A stretch of 64,000 nt of DNA from Dysidea avara (GCF_963678975.1 NC_089275.1:20604467-20668466), one strand, 5' to 3'; shown: positions 48,401 to 58,718, counted from the stretch's first letter. The notes: generated from the letters alone by a model not told the origin. Made by a program: numbers and translations.

Positions 48401-50051
48401 ACTGACTGCTTTATTAGAATATCTGACTGCTCTTAAGAGTACCGTAATGATGAAAGTTTGGCGAGACTTAAGTTTGGTGAATCAAGACAAACGTTTGACA
48501 AATTTACCATGCAGCTAATATGGAACTATATACTGAATAGCTGATTGGCAAATAAAGTTTGGTGAATATCCTCGATTTGCCAAATTCACCAAACTTTAGT
48601 CACTCCAAACTTTTGTTGTTTACAGTGTTACAAAATGTGGTCAGGTTGAAACCTGTTCAACCAGACTGGTGGTGCTATTATCCATTTATGCAATACACAA
48701 ATTCAGGGGGTGGACAGCAGAATAAAAAAGTATGTATACATGGTTGCATATCAGAGACTGCACTTTCTTCTATGACAAATTGTGTTGCTTTCAAAAAGTG
48801 CTATGTTGCTTTCTTCAGTGGGAATACTAATAATAACCACATATGTAATCTTTATGAGTATGGCAGTAATTGTGATAGTCAATGATGAGACCTATTAAAT
48901 TATCCCTTGCTTTACCCTTCATTTGAAACAATTATTCCAATTACACTATACCTTGTACAGTGATCATAGACTTATATATGTCATATGTCAAAACTGTTTC
49001 AGCTTCCTTGCAGCCCTTGGATAGCATGTATGATGATAAAAATGACTGTTTAATTGGAGTGTTTTGTTGCTGCACAGCTGTAAGTTCTATTAAAGTAAAT
49101 CATATCATAGAGCTTTAAATGGGCATTTCCAAACTAAACACATAGTGATTAAGTACATTAGTTCCAATAGTAGGGATTGCAATTAATCCCAAATCACATG
49201 GTTTGTTTTTGTAATTGTATTGTTAATCCAACAGTATGGAGTGATTCTGTTGACAAACTGATGTTACCATATTGATAGATGCCCTATTGCATAGCAACGT
49301 GGTTGCTAGCACCCATTGCCAAAGATTTTAGTGACATAGCAATGGTTGCAAAGCGTGATTACCCTTTTGCAGTGGTTATTTATGTTGCTTAGTAACAGTT
49401 GCTATGGTTGTCATATTAATTAGTGTTCACTATGTGATTAGTAGGTAATCAAACACATTTTCATGCAATTAGGAAATAATTGTAACAGCCAAAATTGCAA
49501 ACTAATCGTGAACATTTGCATGGAGAACTCTAAGAAGAATAGTGGTGTTAGAATCTACTCTTATGTTCTGATCAACGAATGCATTACAATATCATAGCTG
49601 CAGTTATTATACCTTTTGAGGGAATATCAAAGTCATTTTAGAGACATTAGTCACAGTATCATGTTGAAATAGTCTGCTACATCCACCACTGACACAGACT
49701 ACATGTTCAGGCTTCACCAACTGTTTGGATACGAAACAGTTGTAGATTTTCTTCAGCTCTTCTCTGGCTACTTTTTCTTCTTCAAAAGATTTTTCTCCTC
49801 CATTGATAAGATACAACCAGGTGCATCCTGCTGTTATATAAAACAAAATGTCACGCTATGGAGTATCCAAAAGTTTATATTAAAATGCATTAGTTCTGCA
49901 GTGATGATTTTTTTAGCTTGATTTCTGTTCTTTCCCTTATTATACAGTATGTCTCAGTGTCTATGTCTTTTCCATAGTTAAATTGAGCTAGTATCATGCG
50001 ATTTGTTGATCTGTAATCCACTAAACACAGCTGGATTCCCTCAGTAAATTC
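36403..50051 (-). CDS. Clan CD cysteine peptidase-like gene, six exons
   Basis: Six minus-strand exons with GT-AG edges and matching phases: 50051-49946, 49830-49613, 48116-48062, 47502-47254, 37341-37181 and 36501-36403 (stop TAG). Exon 2 opens a caspase-type core strand (SGCTWLYLINGG). Exon 4 carries the His motif VVVVFIGHGSD and, 60 residues on, the Cys motif TLFICQACYSGN. Exon 5 has AISTGPDHPASYDGIL, like the segment after the Cys in caspases and legumains. The gene ends SHELMQTAFGT. Together about 260 residues, so roughly one catalytic domain. ACYSG differs from the caspase QACRG and is nearer legumain EACYSG/EACESG, so I name the clan, not the family. Phase 0 at the first listed exon means more 5' sequence exists; see 53775-53828. 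The donor of exon 3 (GTTATT) is weak. The 9.9-kb intron between exons 4 and 5 is full of transposons; that join rests on phase and domain order. Confidence 0.72.
37525..37765 (-). CDS. Unassigned frame in the large intron
   Basis: A frame starting MHRNYNYHSGIKNANSMVQW reaches a possible donor AAG|GTACAG at 37525-37524. It has no internal stop and a plausible composition but no domain I recognise. Its phase does not fit the next exon (37341-37181), so it is not part of the peptidase-like model. It could be an alternative first exon, an unrelated small gene or chance. Confidence 0.2.
38396..38786. repeat. Inverted-repeat MITE
   Basis: The left arm (AGTAGGGATCAATACAATGC, AATAAAAAGTAAGGAAACAAG, AAGATTAGATGACTACTTGC) is matched by the reverse arm ending TTGATCTCTACTTCC. 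Arms of roughly 150 bp surround a diverged centre. It lies in the large intron of the peptidase-like gene. Non-coding. Confidence 0.7.
39412..39481 (+). repeat. tRNA-like sequence (degenerate, Ala-AGC-like)
   Basis: GTTCAAGTGGTAGAAC resembles a D-arm and box A, and GGGTTCAAATCC is a good box B with a CGTGG/CCACG stem. The acceptor stem does not pair and the anticodon stem (loop CTAGCGT) is weak, so I do not call a functional tRNA. A second degenerate box B (GGGTTCAATCC) is at about 40206. Confidence 0.5.
39610..40023. mobile_element. MITE with long TIR and 9-bp target duplication
   Basis: Begins TAGTCTCGCGGCGCCCGACC and ends with its exact inverse. The inverted repeat reads perfectly for about 60 bp. 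ATCATCTGG stands on both sides (39601-39609 and 40024-40032), a 9-bp duplication of MULE type. It is nested in the probable Helitron. The subterminal AGGGTCTGG/CAGACCCT is shared with 59965-60316 and 8938-9026. Confidence 0.88.
41570..42820. repeat. Two adjacent copies of a dispersed composite repeat
   Basis: Each copy has, in order, TGGCCAAAAxTATxACxCxAAAACCAGCCTCACA, a CTGACTGA-type patch (second copy), TTCATGGACTTACCAGTGTCC, a GGCCACTTxxTTAT block, TTCACCAGTCA, AAAAAGTAAACAA and GATTAGGGATCA. The same series, more complete, is at 50994-52133 and truncated at 1-350 and 18540-18890. An inverted-repeat part (41900-42060) lies between the copies. Non-coding. Confidence 0.6.
43727..44110 (-). 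CDS. Unrecognised 127-codon frame
   Basis: An open minus-strand frame with balanced composition (for example SSITLTLLNYPNRMYIYPNS) and a clear stop, but no domain I recognise. The N-terminal 15 residues are encoded by a partial 18-bp module (44061-44075), so the apparent start is repeat-derived. It could be an exon or retro-fragment lying in the large intron of the peptidase-like gene. Confidence 0.2.
   Translation of the reverse strand: MCAMKNRRLCSITLIEHMSTLPDDESWTRSWSCHYTVNVGRYTVNSTGTAEALIRSSITLTLLNYPNRMYIYPNSYNPYACDLYLSNLSTILRMKDLSMLKQLTKNSFHIINKANTHPDVYLLATAD
44322..44500. repeat. Module pair followed by tRNA-like SINE patch
   Basis: Two direct modules (44322-44339 and 44343-44360), then, on the minus strand, GTGGCAGAATGGTGC (box-A-like) and GCAGGTTTGATTCCC (box-B-like) within 44402-44482. 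Pairing of the arms is poor, so it is a degenerate tRNA-derived sequence. Confidence 0.4.
44733..44832. repeat. Short minisatellite of hairpin units
   Basis: ATGTCAGATCAACTTTGACT with its inverse TTGATCTGACATAA is repeated in tandem, giving overlapping hairpins. Non-coding. Confidence 0.75.
45848..46245. mobile_element. hAT-type MITE, TIR TAGGCTTRMGCCAATTATGC
   Basis: Starts TAGGCTTAAGCCAATTATGC and ends GCATAATTGGCGCAAGCCTA. ACTTTGTA is on both sides (45840-45847 and 46246-46253), an exact 8-bp duplication. It contains three reverse 18-bp modules, two of them imperfect (45968-45985, about 46000-46017 and 46021-46038). It shares the CATAATTGGC subterminal string with the 11606 family but has different outermost bases. 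Confidence 0.88.
46975..47150. repeat. Inverted-repeat fragment in intron
   Basis: GTGGACATTTAATCCCTA and TAGGGATTAAATGTCCAC are exact inverses around a short centre, flanked by the GTGTCTTCCCTTGT / CCTTTTATTTC / GATCCCTGATCGAAC strings of the dispersed group noted at 27170. Lies 100 bp beyond exon 47254-47502 of the peptidase-like gene. Confidence 0.6.
48450..48612. mobile_element. Short MITE with AAAGTTTGG termini
   Basis: AAAGTTTGGCGAGAC at the left and the inverse AGTCACTCCAAACTTTT at the right, with internal inverted TTTGGTGAAT. Related in motif to the 529-bp element at 21210. It lies between exons 50051-48062 and 47502-36403 only if read on the opposite strand, that is, upstream of exon 48116-48062 in the peptidase-like gene's intron. 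Confidence 0.5.
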
Positions 50052-51836
50052 CTATAGAACTTAATTAGGAACATGAGCAGATTTATTTTTCTATATCAGG
50101 TTTTTTTAAAGATGATATCCTCATATGGTGGTTTGGCTATCACATTATGACAGCTATTAGCATGAATGTGACTATAGCTTATATTATAGCTCTACATCAT
50201 TATTAAAAAGTATCACGCCTGATTACAGCTATATATAACATTTCTAAGTAGCTAGGTATGTAGTTTATTAGAGCAGCTAAGCGACAAATTTTGATGAAAT
50301 TGTTCACTTTGTGATAAAAGCACCAAATTATCTGTGGAAAGTAAGATATACTAAATCATTTGAGATACAGCACCATATCATGAAAAATCATTTCTTTTAG
50401 CTCAGTTGTTAGCCCATTTCTAGGAAACCATATAAAGTTCACTAAAAATCTTTGTTGTTTGTTTTAATAGCATGAATCTATATTTCAAATTTACAGGATA
50501 TTTTTCAAAATGTGGTAAAATAAACTGCTTTTAAACACTTCTAATGGAGCCAATATTTCAGTGTAAAAAGTACAGGCACAATCCAATAGAAGTAATATAT
50601 TGCACATCTAGGATTTGTATACTGAGCTCCGTACTTCTTAACTTAATGACCTGGATGGACACCTCAGCTGTTGGATATGACTAGATGCAAAGTTTCAGTA
50701 TACTGTATTAATATTGAGCACTTCATGGCTTTCCAAATACATCAGTTTTATTCGTCAGATTTTTGAGCATGATATGATTGGTAATTTTAATAGTATCGTA
50801 TCTAATATAGGGCATAGCCAGAATTTTTTGAAGAGGGATTCCAACAGCAGTATTGAGTTACTAGAAGCAAGGGTCTGGGGGCATAGCCCCCAGCCGCTGA
50901 GAGACTTTCAATATTTTAATGAACGAAAACTCAGCAAATTGCTATATTTTATGCAAAAAGTACATTAATTTTAATCATACAGTACGATAGTAACTGTATA
51001 GTACTAGGGACTACAAAGTAGTAGGCGTGGCTCACAAAATAATATCACCCAAAAATCAGCCTCAATTTTCCCTTACGACGATGAGGCAGTATTGGTGAGG
51101 TAAAACTAAGCCCAAACAAGTTTCAGATCGACCCGAAACACTTTCAACAAGTTGCTACGGAATTTTACAATTTTTTATTCAACGGAATTTTCTACTGACT
51201 GAGTAACTGACTGACTGACTGACTGCCTTAGCCGTTATTGAGTTACACTTGCCTTCAGACAAGTGTAACTCGATAACGGCTAAGGCTACGGCCTTGATTT
51301 TTTCACTGTTCGGCGTCGCTTTAGCCCGACAGGTGCCTTTTGGCATACCGTAGTATGTACAATGCATTCTTCATGGACTTACCAGTGTCCTCTTTTGTGT
51401 CCCACTCATCTTTGCTGACAGGGAAAGGTGTCGATTTGGCGCGAGCACGTGATGGCTTCCATTCGAAATGGAAATCGTCCGTATTTTTCATCGTGGCTAT
51501 TTTGATATGTAGAGGTGCTTTTCAAATAGTTTTTGATTCGTACTGCTGTGCAATGTGTTGAACATAGCCGACGGCGAAGCATAATGGACACTTCACTTTT
51601 CAATGATAATTAATATGATTGGGGTGCACGGCACGATTTCTTTCTTTTGGTATGCGTAGATTGTGGAGGTGCTTTTTGAACAGTTCTTGATTCGAAATGC
51701 TGGTTGAATATAGCTGACAATGAAGTGTAATGGATACTTGATAATTGATATAGCTGGGGCGCGCGGTGCCTTTTCAGATGCGGTATGGGTGGGTTCACCA
51801 GTCATAATAAAATTATTTACAAAAAAAGTTAACAAA

Positions 51837-52133
51837 CAAGTACACGAAAAAATTTGGAATTTTCAACTAGAGTAGGGACCATAGCACATCGATAAAAAGT
51901 ACTGAAACAAGTTGGAGTAGTCCATGATATTAAATCACTGTAAAACAATAAGAAGTGTTATATCTCTACTGTGCTCAAGATACCATAACGGAAATGCACA
52001 GTAGGGATATAACACTTCTTATTGTTTTACAGTGATTTAATATCATGGACTACTCCAACTTGTTTCAGTACTTTTTATCGATGTGCTATGGTCCCTACTC
52101 TAGTTGAAAATTCCAAATTTTTTTGTGTACTTG
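51837..52133. repeat. 138-bp-arm inverted repeat
   Basis: 51837-51974 and 51996-52133 are nearly perfect reverse complements separated by 21 bp (CAAGTACAC at one end, GTGTACTTG at the other). It is the 3' part of the composite repeat starting at about 50994. A less intact copy is at 57229-58155. Confidence 0.9.
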
Positions 52134-53432
52134 CATATATAAATGCCCCTGGGATGAAGCTAGTACTAGATAAAAGCTACCTAGTGGAAACAGACAGTAT
52201 AGCACATACAGACACATAATGAATTAGATATCTGTAAGCGATAGTTATCCCACTGGTATATTCCCAAGTGATAAATTACTGGAGTTCAGTATCTTTAACA
52301 CTGCACACCAAAGCTATAGCATGCAGTACAAGGTCATGCTCAGTTTTGAATTTAGTGTTAGAATTTCCACTTCATTAACATATGGATATTAATGTTACAT
52401 GCATGTTCTATTAGAGTATATGTGACTGCTCTATTAGAGCAGCTACATGCCTGACTGATTTATTACAATATACCGATCTTTTCAACAAGTTTTCAAGAGC
52501 TAGGGCTCATGTTACCTCTGTAGCTATAAATCCTTCCCTGAGAGATGAATGCAAGCTTTATAAATTGTTGTGCTGTGCCATACACTATTACTCACTCATT
52601 TTGTCCTGCCACACACCAAACTGTGTGTTAGGGTTCTGCTGTAAACTCAGAAGTCTAAATTGAACCCCTTGGAACCTCCTATACGCCCTTGTAATATGAA
52701 ATAGTGAATCAAGCAAATATTGCACCAAGTTTGGTGCTTTAAGTTATTGTCAGTCATACACAATCTGAACTACACAGGGAAACAAAACTTTGACTCTGCA
52801 TGCCACACTACATGTATGATCAGTACCACTTCCAGTGCTGGCTAACATGCAGGTTTACAACCAGTTAGCTACACCATGTAGCCACACCCAACCAAACATA
52901 ACTACGTAGCTGGGCAGATCAGCAGAGCTAAGCAGACTGGTGTTTCTGTACCAACACTGTTTCTTCTTTTGTGTGGTGGTGGTGGTGGGAAAAAAGCAGT
53001 CTGCACATTTGCATATTTCTGAGCTGGGTATGCTGAACTACAAGGGCGTCAGAGTAGGTGCGACAGTGAGGCCAGAGCCTCACCACTTTTGGCTGAAATT
53101 TAAAAAAAACTTTAAAACTTGAAGCTAAAACTATAATGTAGTGAACATGGAATACTTAGCATACATTTAATGGCAACAATTGACAGAATAAAACACTTAT
53201 CTAACCTGTTTTTCATTCAGAACAGCTTCATGTTGACTTCGTCCGTATTAAGCGCCTCTAAAAATAATTATCATTATGTTTAGATTTCGCTTTGTGTCTA
53301 CTTTAGAAACATATCTTATGCTTTATCTCTTATTAATAAACTGAAATGGTAAGATTTAAGGGTTAAACAGGTACTTTTTGATCACTGACTAGGCCAGCTA
53401 GCTAACTAGCTAGCACCTTTCACCATAGATAT

Positions 53433-54116
53433 TATATACTACGTACCCGGGATTGCGTACCGACTTCGTTAACACTTATCAACACTGCCAATCCGCATTG
53501 TACTTCAATATACGGTCTTCCGTTAGTAATCGTAAACATTTCCCATAAAACTGGCCACCTCCCAGCGATTTTACTAACATGAAAGATTTAATCTCTCCAA
53601 CATTAGGTAAACAGTGAAAGGATACACTCGAACACTTCTCAATAGACTGAATTACCAGGAAAACGCTTGATATACAGCATAAGCATCACACAAGTGATTT
53701 TACAAGCCTCAAACTTGCCACCATATTTCATTGCATAATCACTCAAAAAACCAAGCTACAATCGTCATGCCTACCTTAAACCATTCGTCTGTACCAACAG
53801 CATCATAGTAAGTGACATATTTAGCCATTTAACAAGAAATGAGATCCCCAAACACCTTCCAACAGCACTAAAAGCGGATACCACTTTTACCACTCAGCTC
53901 GTGCTGATTTTCTGGCTTTGACGCTTAGCTGATCAGGATCTGTCCTCTAGCCATTGGAACTGTAGAGGGTAACAGATATGATGCTGTTGAGCTTCAATAC
54001 TATGTCGCCTAGTACAACACTTGCGCCTCACACTACAAAGGAAAAGTATTAACGAGTACAATGATGATCGTTTCCTTGAAAACCGGCGGTACGCAATCCC
54101 GGGTACGTAGTATATA
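53433..54116. mobile_element. 684-bp block bounded by perfect 30-bp TIRs
   Basis: The first 30 bases (53433-53462, containing TACGTACCCGGGATTGCGTA) and the inverse of the last 30 (54087-54116) are identical. The ends fall in TATATA, so a short target duplication (TA) cannot be told apart. The interior contains the exon-like segment 53775-53828. It is either a MITE-like element that has captured or supplies a promoter and exon, or an inverted-repeat pair around host DNA. Confidence 0.7.
53775..53828 (-). CDS. Candidate first exon, MAKYVTYYDAVGTDEWFK
   Basis: An ATG in good context (TTAAATGG) opens 18 codons that end at AAG|GTAGGC, a plausible donor, in phase 0. The first confirmed-looking exon of the clan CD gene (50051-49946) begins in phase 0, so a direct join is possible but not shown; the intron would be 3.7 kb. 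Another open stretch downstream on the same strand (about 53594-53500, reading SFMLVKSLGGGQFYGK) could be an alternative next exon. Confidence 0.35.
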
Positions 54117-54274
54117 CTACCTATGCTTTCACACAGTATTCCAACCCAAAACTTCCTCCAGAGAACATCTCAAGAGTGTGCAGTTTCAAAAAGTTCCTGT
54201 GGGAGGCATTCCCCCAGAACCCCTCTAGACTGAGCCTCACCCAGGGGGGGGGGGGGGGGTCTGACACCAACTGG

Positions 54275-55345
54275 AATCCGGGTAAGTAGAATTCTAGGAA
54301 AACGGGAACGGAAACAACCAGCGGAAATGCCTGATAAAAAGGTCATCATGCCATTATAAAGGTTGGCTTTTATCGCACAATGCTTGTTTGCAGCATTGTT
54401 GGATTCTTCCGCTAAAGTGATCAAAACACTCTAATAGAACAGTCACCTGTACTAAAATACTCTAACACAGCAGTCAAGAAATATTTTGTTACCTATCCCA
54501 TCAGAGACCTACATTGATGGCCTGTGAATTGATGGGCTATAGCTGTCATAGATTAGATATAAACTAGCTAAGTCATCAACATTAATAGTTAGCTACTCCC
54601 TTGAAACCATAAATTTATACCAATATAGCATACCAGTAATTAAAAGTTTACAAAAGGATTCTATTAACTGACAGTTATTGCATATAGATGAGGGAAGTTG
54701 TACCTGCAACCTCATGAAAATGTCACAGCATGGGCATGTGGCAGCTGAAATGTGTGTAGGTGCATGGCTCCAATGAGGAGACTGAGGACTATACAAGCAG
54801 TCATGGGGATCTTGGAGTCAATTTCAGCTTGACAAGTATACCAATGTTACATGCATACTCCCGTCATATGACTTCTTATCTGGAAGCAGTATAGGTGCAG
54901 TTTTCGAAGCCTATAATAGGCACTGCCAGTTAACTAGAGTACTTTGTGAATCTCAGTTTTCATATCAGTATTATTTTAATGTTTAACAGTTGAATATTCT
55001 AAAAATTTATGGTTTCAAAGGAGTAGCTAACTTTTGATGTTGATGACTTAGCTAGTCTATACACCTAATATATGACAGCTATAGCCCATCAATTCACAGG
55101 CCATCAATGTGGGTCTCTGGTGGGATAGCTAACAAAACATTTTTTGACTGCTCTATTAGAGTATTTTACTACAGTTGACTGCTCTATTAGAGTGTTTCGA
55201 TGATTTTAGCGGAAGAATCCAACACTGCTGCAAATAAGCATTGTGCGATAAAAGCCAACCTTTATAATGGTATGATGACCTTTTTATCAGGCATTTTCTG
55301 CTGGTTGTTTCCGTTTCCGCTTTCCTAGAATTCTACTTACCCCTG
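54275..55345. repeat. Foldback element, arms about 340 bp
   Basis: 54275-54617 and 55003-55345 are reverse complements at high identity (for example GGTAAGTAGAATTCTAGGAA against TTCCTAGAATTCTACTTACC). The spacer is about 385 bp. Each arm contains two 18-bp modules (54428-54445 and 54459-54476; 55145-55162 and 55176-55193). In the left arm the second module has changed (ACTCTAACACAGCAGTCA). The element lies in a wider block (53043-56117) whose ends share an inverted GGGCGTCAGAGTA. Confidence 0.82.
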
Positions 55346-55469
55346 AAATCCGACACAAATCACTTGGAATCCCACAATGGAATCTGAAAATTGGGAATCT
55401 GGAATCTCAACAAACGTTCTGTAAGTCCGATTATTTCCGTATAAATATACTGTGTATTATCTCATGTGC

Positions 55470-55857
55470 CAGAGGAGGTTGGACGCGATTTAAGCGCCCC
55501 TAAAACAAATTAAGCGAAACTCGTTTTATAGAAGAGGTTTATACATCGATCTCAGTTTAATTCGATAAAGTATCATTGTTCTGATTATAGAATACGTACG
55601 TGACAATTCTGGAGAAGTTCTACACACCAAACCGCAACTTATTAATTTCACCCCAATCACCAAGCGCTTTTATAAAACAAAGTACATCACCTTAAAGCTT
55701 ACGTGAAGCACCATCCGAATACTATCAACCCCAGTCAACCCCATCGTTTTTCAAATTTGTACTATGACTATTGAACGTCACGTGAAATACCAAAGAAAAG
55801 AATGCAATTAAGGGCAATATATTTATGTGGCGCTTAGAGCGCGTCCAACCTCCTCTG
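55470..55857. mobile_element. MULE-like MITE, TIR CAGAGGAGGTTGGACGCG
   Basis: CAGAGGAGGTTGGACGCG opens it and the exact inverse CGCGTCCAACCTCCTCTG closes it. The flanks CTCATGTGC and CTCGTGTGC match at 8 of 9 bases, as for a 9-bp duplication. Internal AAGCGCC strings are near both ends. A related element is at 58719-59059. Non-coding. Confidence 0.75.
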
Positions 55858-56843
55858 CTCGTGTGCTGTGTTGCAATCAGCTTAGTCTCGTGAGCACGGT
55901 GCACATGTCTCGACACGTTTGTACAGGCCTCGCCAATAATCCAATTAGCTTGGAAGCCAGCTGAATGCACGTGTTGTTAGCTATGTAAATCTCCAAATTT
56001 GAAATCTGGAATCCGGAATCTTTGCAAAAAAATGGTGAGATTCGGAATCTTACACGCGACTTTTGGGTGGTGTCGGACCCCTCAGCCTCACCACTTTCAC
56101 TTTTACTCTGACGCCCCTGCTAAACTATATACCCCTTCCGAGGTCGCTTTCTTTATCCAGTTGGACAGTCACTCACCATTTGATTCTGCAGGAGTTGCAG
56201 CCATTCCGCCCGTCCGTGACACAGTGGAGGTGATTGATTTCGGGATGAAATACAGTCAGCAGGATCGTCAGTAATTGGTCTCTAATCCTCAAGCGAGGAG
56301 TTAAGGAACAGAGGAGATATCCTGAGACAGACAAATCAATTTACGACGAGCCACAAAACGATTTCTTAGATTTCGAAATCTGCTCATAGAACAGGGAAAT
56401 CCAAACTCAAAATTATCGGAGTTTGGCTAAATCCAATTTCAAAATTAATTTTGCAATTATTGAAGCAACAAATATAGATGTTAAGAAGAAAATATTGAAA
56501 TATTTTTCTATTAACCCAGCTAACTATACTGTATAAATTTTGCATAATTGTTTGTATCTTTGCAACATAAATACTCCATTTTGGAGGTTTGCACTTTATT
56601 TAATATAAATAAACTACATTAGTACGTTTCCACTGATACTCTACAAATTAAGACTTGTACAAAGATCAATATCCAGGTCTCACAGCCCAGGCAGCTAGAA
56701 TAGATTTCTTGCATCATTGCCACTAAAGCAGTTAGCACTTAACTACGTTCCACATAATTTGCTCTATATACGTAGCTAGGAAATGCAGCTTGAATTTTAA
56801 TATATATAAATTCAAAATATGTGTATTTAACAATACAAAAGTG

Positions 56844-57044
56844 CTACACTTTAAATCCCAGTTTTCTAAGACACTCTTTATGTGCCTCTATCAGGTCTTT
56901 ACAGTTCTCTTCTCCTCTCTCAATGATACACTCGTCCCTTGGCTTCCTGGTCTCTGGACAGGCACAACAAGGTTTCAACTTCTTTGTCTCCCCTTCATCT
57001 TTTGTTGATGATGCATCATCTTTCTTCTCTACACCATCTGACAT
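56844..57044 (-). CDS. COX17: COX17, cytochrome c oxidase copper chaperone
   Basis: A 66-codon frame ending [11 protein letters not shown]. It has the hallmark [19 protein letters not shown] (residues 24-42), whose adjacent CC binds Cu(I), and the twin Cx9C helices (Cys at 27 and 39, and 48 and 58) oxidised in the mitochondrial intermembrane space. COX17 hands copper to SCO1/SCO2 and COX11 for assembly of cytochrome c oxidase. Length is typical (63-69). An acceptor (TTTTCATAG) lies 8 bp upstream of the ATG, so the 5' UTR is probably on a separate exon further right, or the true start is there. A minus-strand AATAAA occurs at 56600-56595. No inactivating change seen. Confidence 0.9.
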   Translation of the reverse strand: MSDGVEKKDDASSTKDEGETKKLKPCCACPETRKPRDECIIERGEENCKDLIEAHKECLRKLGFKV

Positions 57045-57228
57045 ATCCACTATGAAAATATTATAAACATACATCTCCATACTCCCACTCAGACACATGT
57101 CATGCATCTGGCTATGAAATGACATGTGCTTTAATGGTCTCACTTATTTAGAAAATAAGCAATACTTTTTAACAAAAAGGAAAATGGGAAACCGAGGGGT
57201 CTTAATCTTGTACAAAAAAACTAACAAA

Positions 57229-58155
57229 CAAGTACACAAAAATTTGGAATGTTCAACTAGAGTAGTGACCATAGCACATCAATAAAAGTACTGAAATAAG
57301 CTGGAGTAGTGCGCAATATTAAATCACAGTAAAACAATAAGAAGTGTCCCTACTGTGCTCAAGATACCATAATGGAAATACACAGTAGAGATATAACACT
57401 TCTTATTGTTTTACTGTGATTTAACATGCACTACTTCAGCTTTTTTCAGTACTTTGTATTGATGTGCTACAGGGGCCTCGGGCAGGAGGGGGGAGGGGGG
57501 TTTCGGATGGTTTGGGCAAACCCTCTTTTCAGTGACAAATTTTTTTAAAATTAAAAATTGCATTAAACTTTCAGCCTTGAAACTCTCCAGTAGGTATACA
57601 GACATTGTCAGCAGCCCCTTGAAAATCAAATCATAATAAAGGTGAATCATTAACAATGAAACAAAGCAATTCTATAGGGTGTATCACGTGAGCAATTGTG
57701 CACATAATTTCTGTTGGAAACGGCGGAGGTCTGATTGTGAAAATGGTGGAGATTAGTTTAAGGGCAGCAGCTGCAGTATGATTATGATTATATACTGGGT
57801 TGAGACAGCATAGTTGATAATTGACCCGGGTAATTAGTCGTGATATACTCGTGTCAGGTTAGTATAAAGTATTGAATATGATACATTTATACTGTAAATG
57901 TCTGTTTTAGTGCCATGAGGCAAGCACATGATGTTTCGAATGCATTGGAGTACAAGCCAGTCTAGTGACGAGTTGAGAGAAGAGCCAAGTATGTGTACGC
58001 TTAATTTTTGTCTAGAAACTGGCTGTAGGGAATAACCTGGGAATTACCCAGATATTCCACTTCCAAATTCAAACCCCCTTCCAAAATTTCCTGGTTACGA
58101 CCTTGTGCTATGGTCCCTACTCTAGTTGAAAAGTCCAAATGTTTTGTGCACTTGT
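57229..58155. repeat. Inverted repeat split by a later insertion
   Basis: Left arm 57229-57358. The right arm starts at about 57380 and stops at 57469, then resumes at 58106-58155 (TGCTATGGTCCCTACTCTAG). The same family is intact at 51837-52133, so 57470-58105 is an insertion into it. Confidence 0.75.
57470..58105. mobile_element. Insertion with CAGGGGCCTC / ACGACCTTG ends
   Basis: Starts CAGGGGCCTCGGGCAGG and ends CCTGGTTACGACCTTG, an imperfect inverted repeat. TGCTA is on both sides (5-bp duplication). It contains a G-run and its inverse C-run (AGGGGGGAGGGGGGTTT, CAAACCCCCTTCC). Non-coding. It interrupts the right arm of the surrounding inverted repeat. Confidence 0.6.
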
Positions 58156-58718
58156 ACAAGTTAGTAATTAATCATTAATGAAAGGGGCCATAAGTCATAT
58201 ACTACTCTATAATGTTGCAGTATGAATATTAATGTCATTCACACTTGGTACATGTGATCAGTGCATTGAGTGCTATTGTGCTACCCAGTGGTACTACAAT
58301 CTGAGGGAAATAGTTACTCTTCAGAATTTTCAAAACATTAAAAATTAACTTAAGGTTGTGCACCTAAAATACGAGCGATTTCCAGTGCTTAGAAAGTTAG
58401 TTCAAGTAATAACGCAAATGATGGAGCATACTTTGTCATACGTAGCAGAGCACCCTAGCTAAGTTACACAGTTATCCTGGCCTACGAATTTCGAGTCCTT
58501 TACTTTACGGTGCCATTTTTGTCACAAGGATGGCATGACTAATGCAGCCCATCAAACAGGATCAGATGACAGTAACCAGCATCCGTAAATGCATTTTCCT
58601 GACAAGTAAATGAAGTAATGGAACTGAGCGAGTACAACTTATGCTCTCACATGCCACCTGTCACTTAGTATCTGGCTGGTTAATAAGAATACGTACCTAC
58701 GTAGTTTACTATGCTGTC

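Noticed and set aside
54170..54424. Minus-strand 84-codon frame with poly-Pro
   Set aside because: Crosses a G-run and the foldback arm; repeat-derived.
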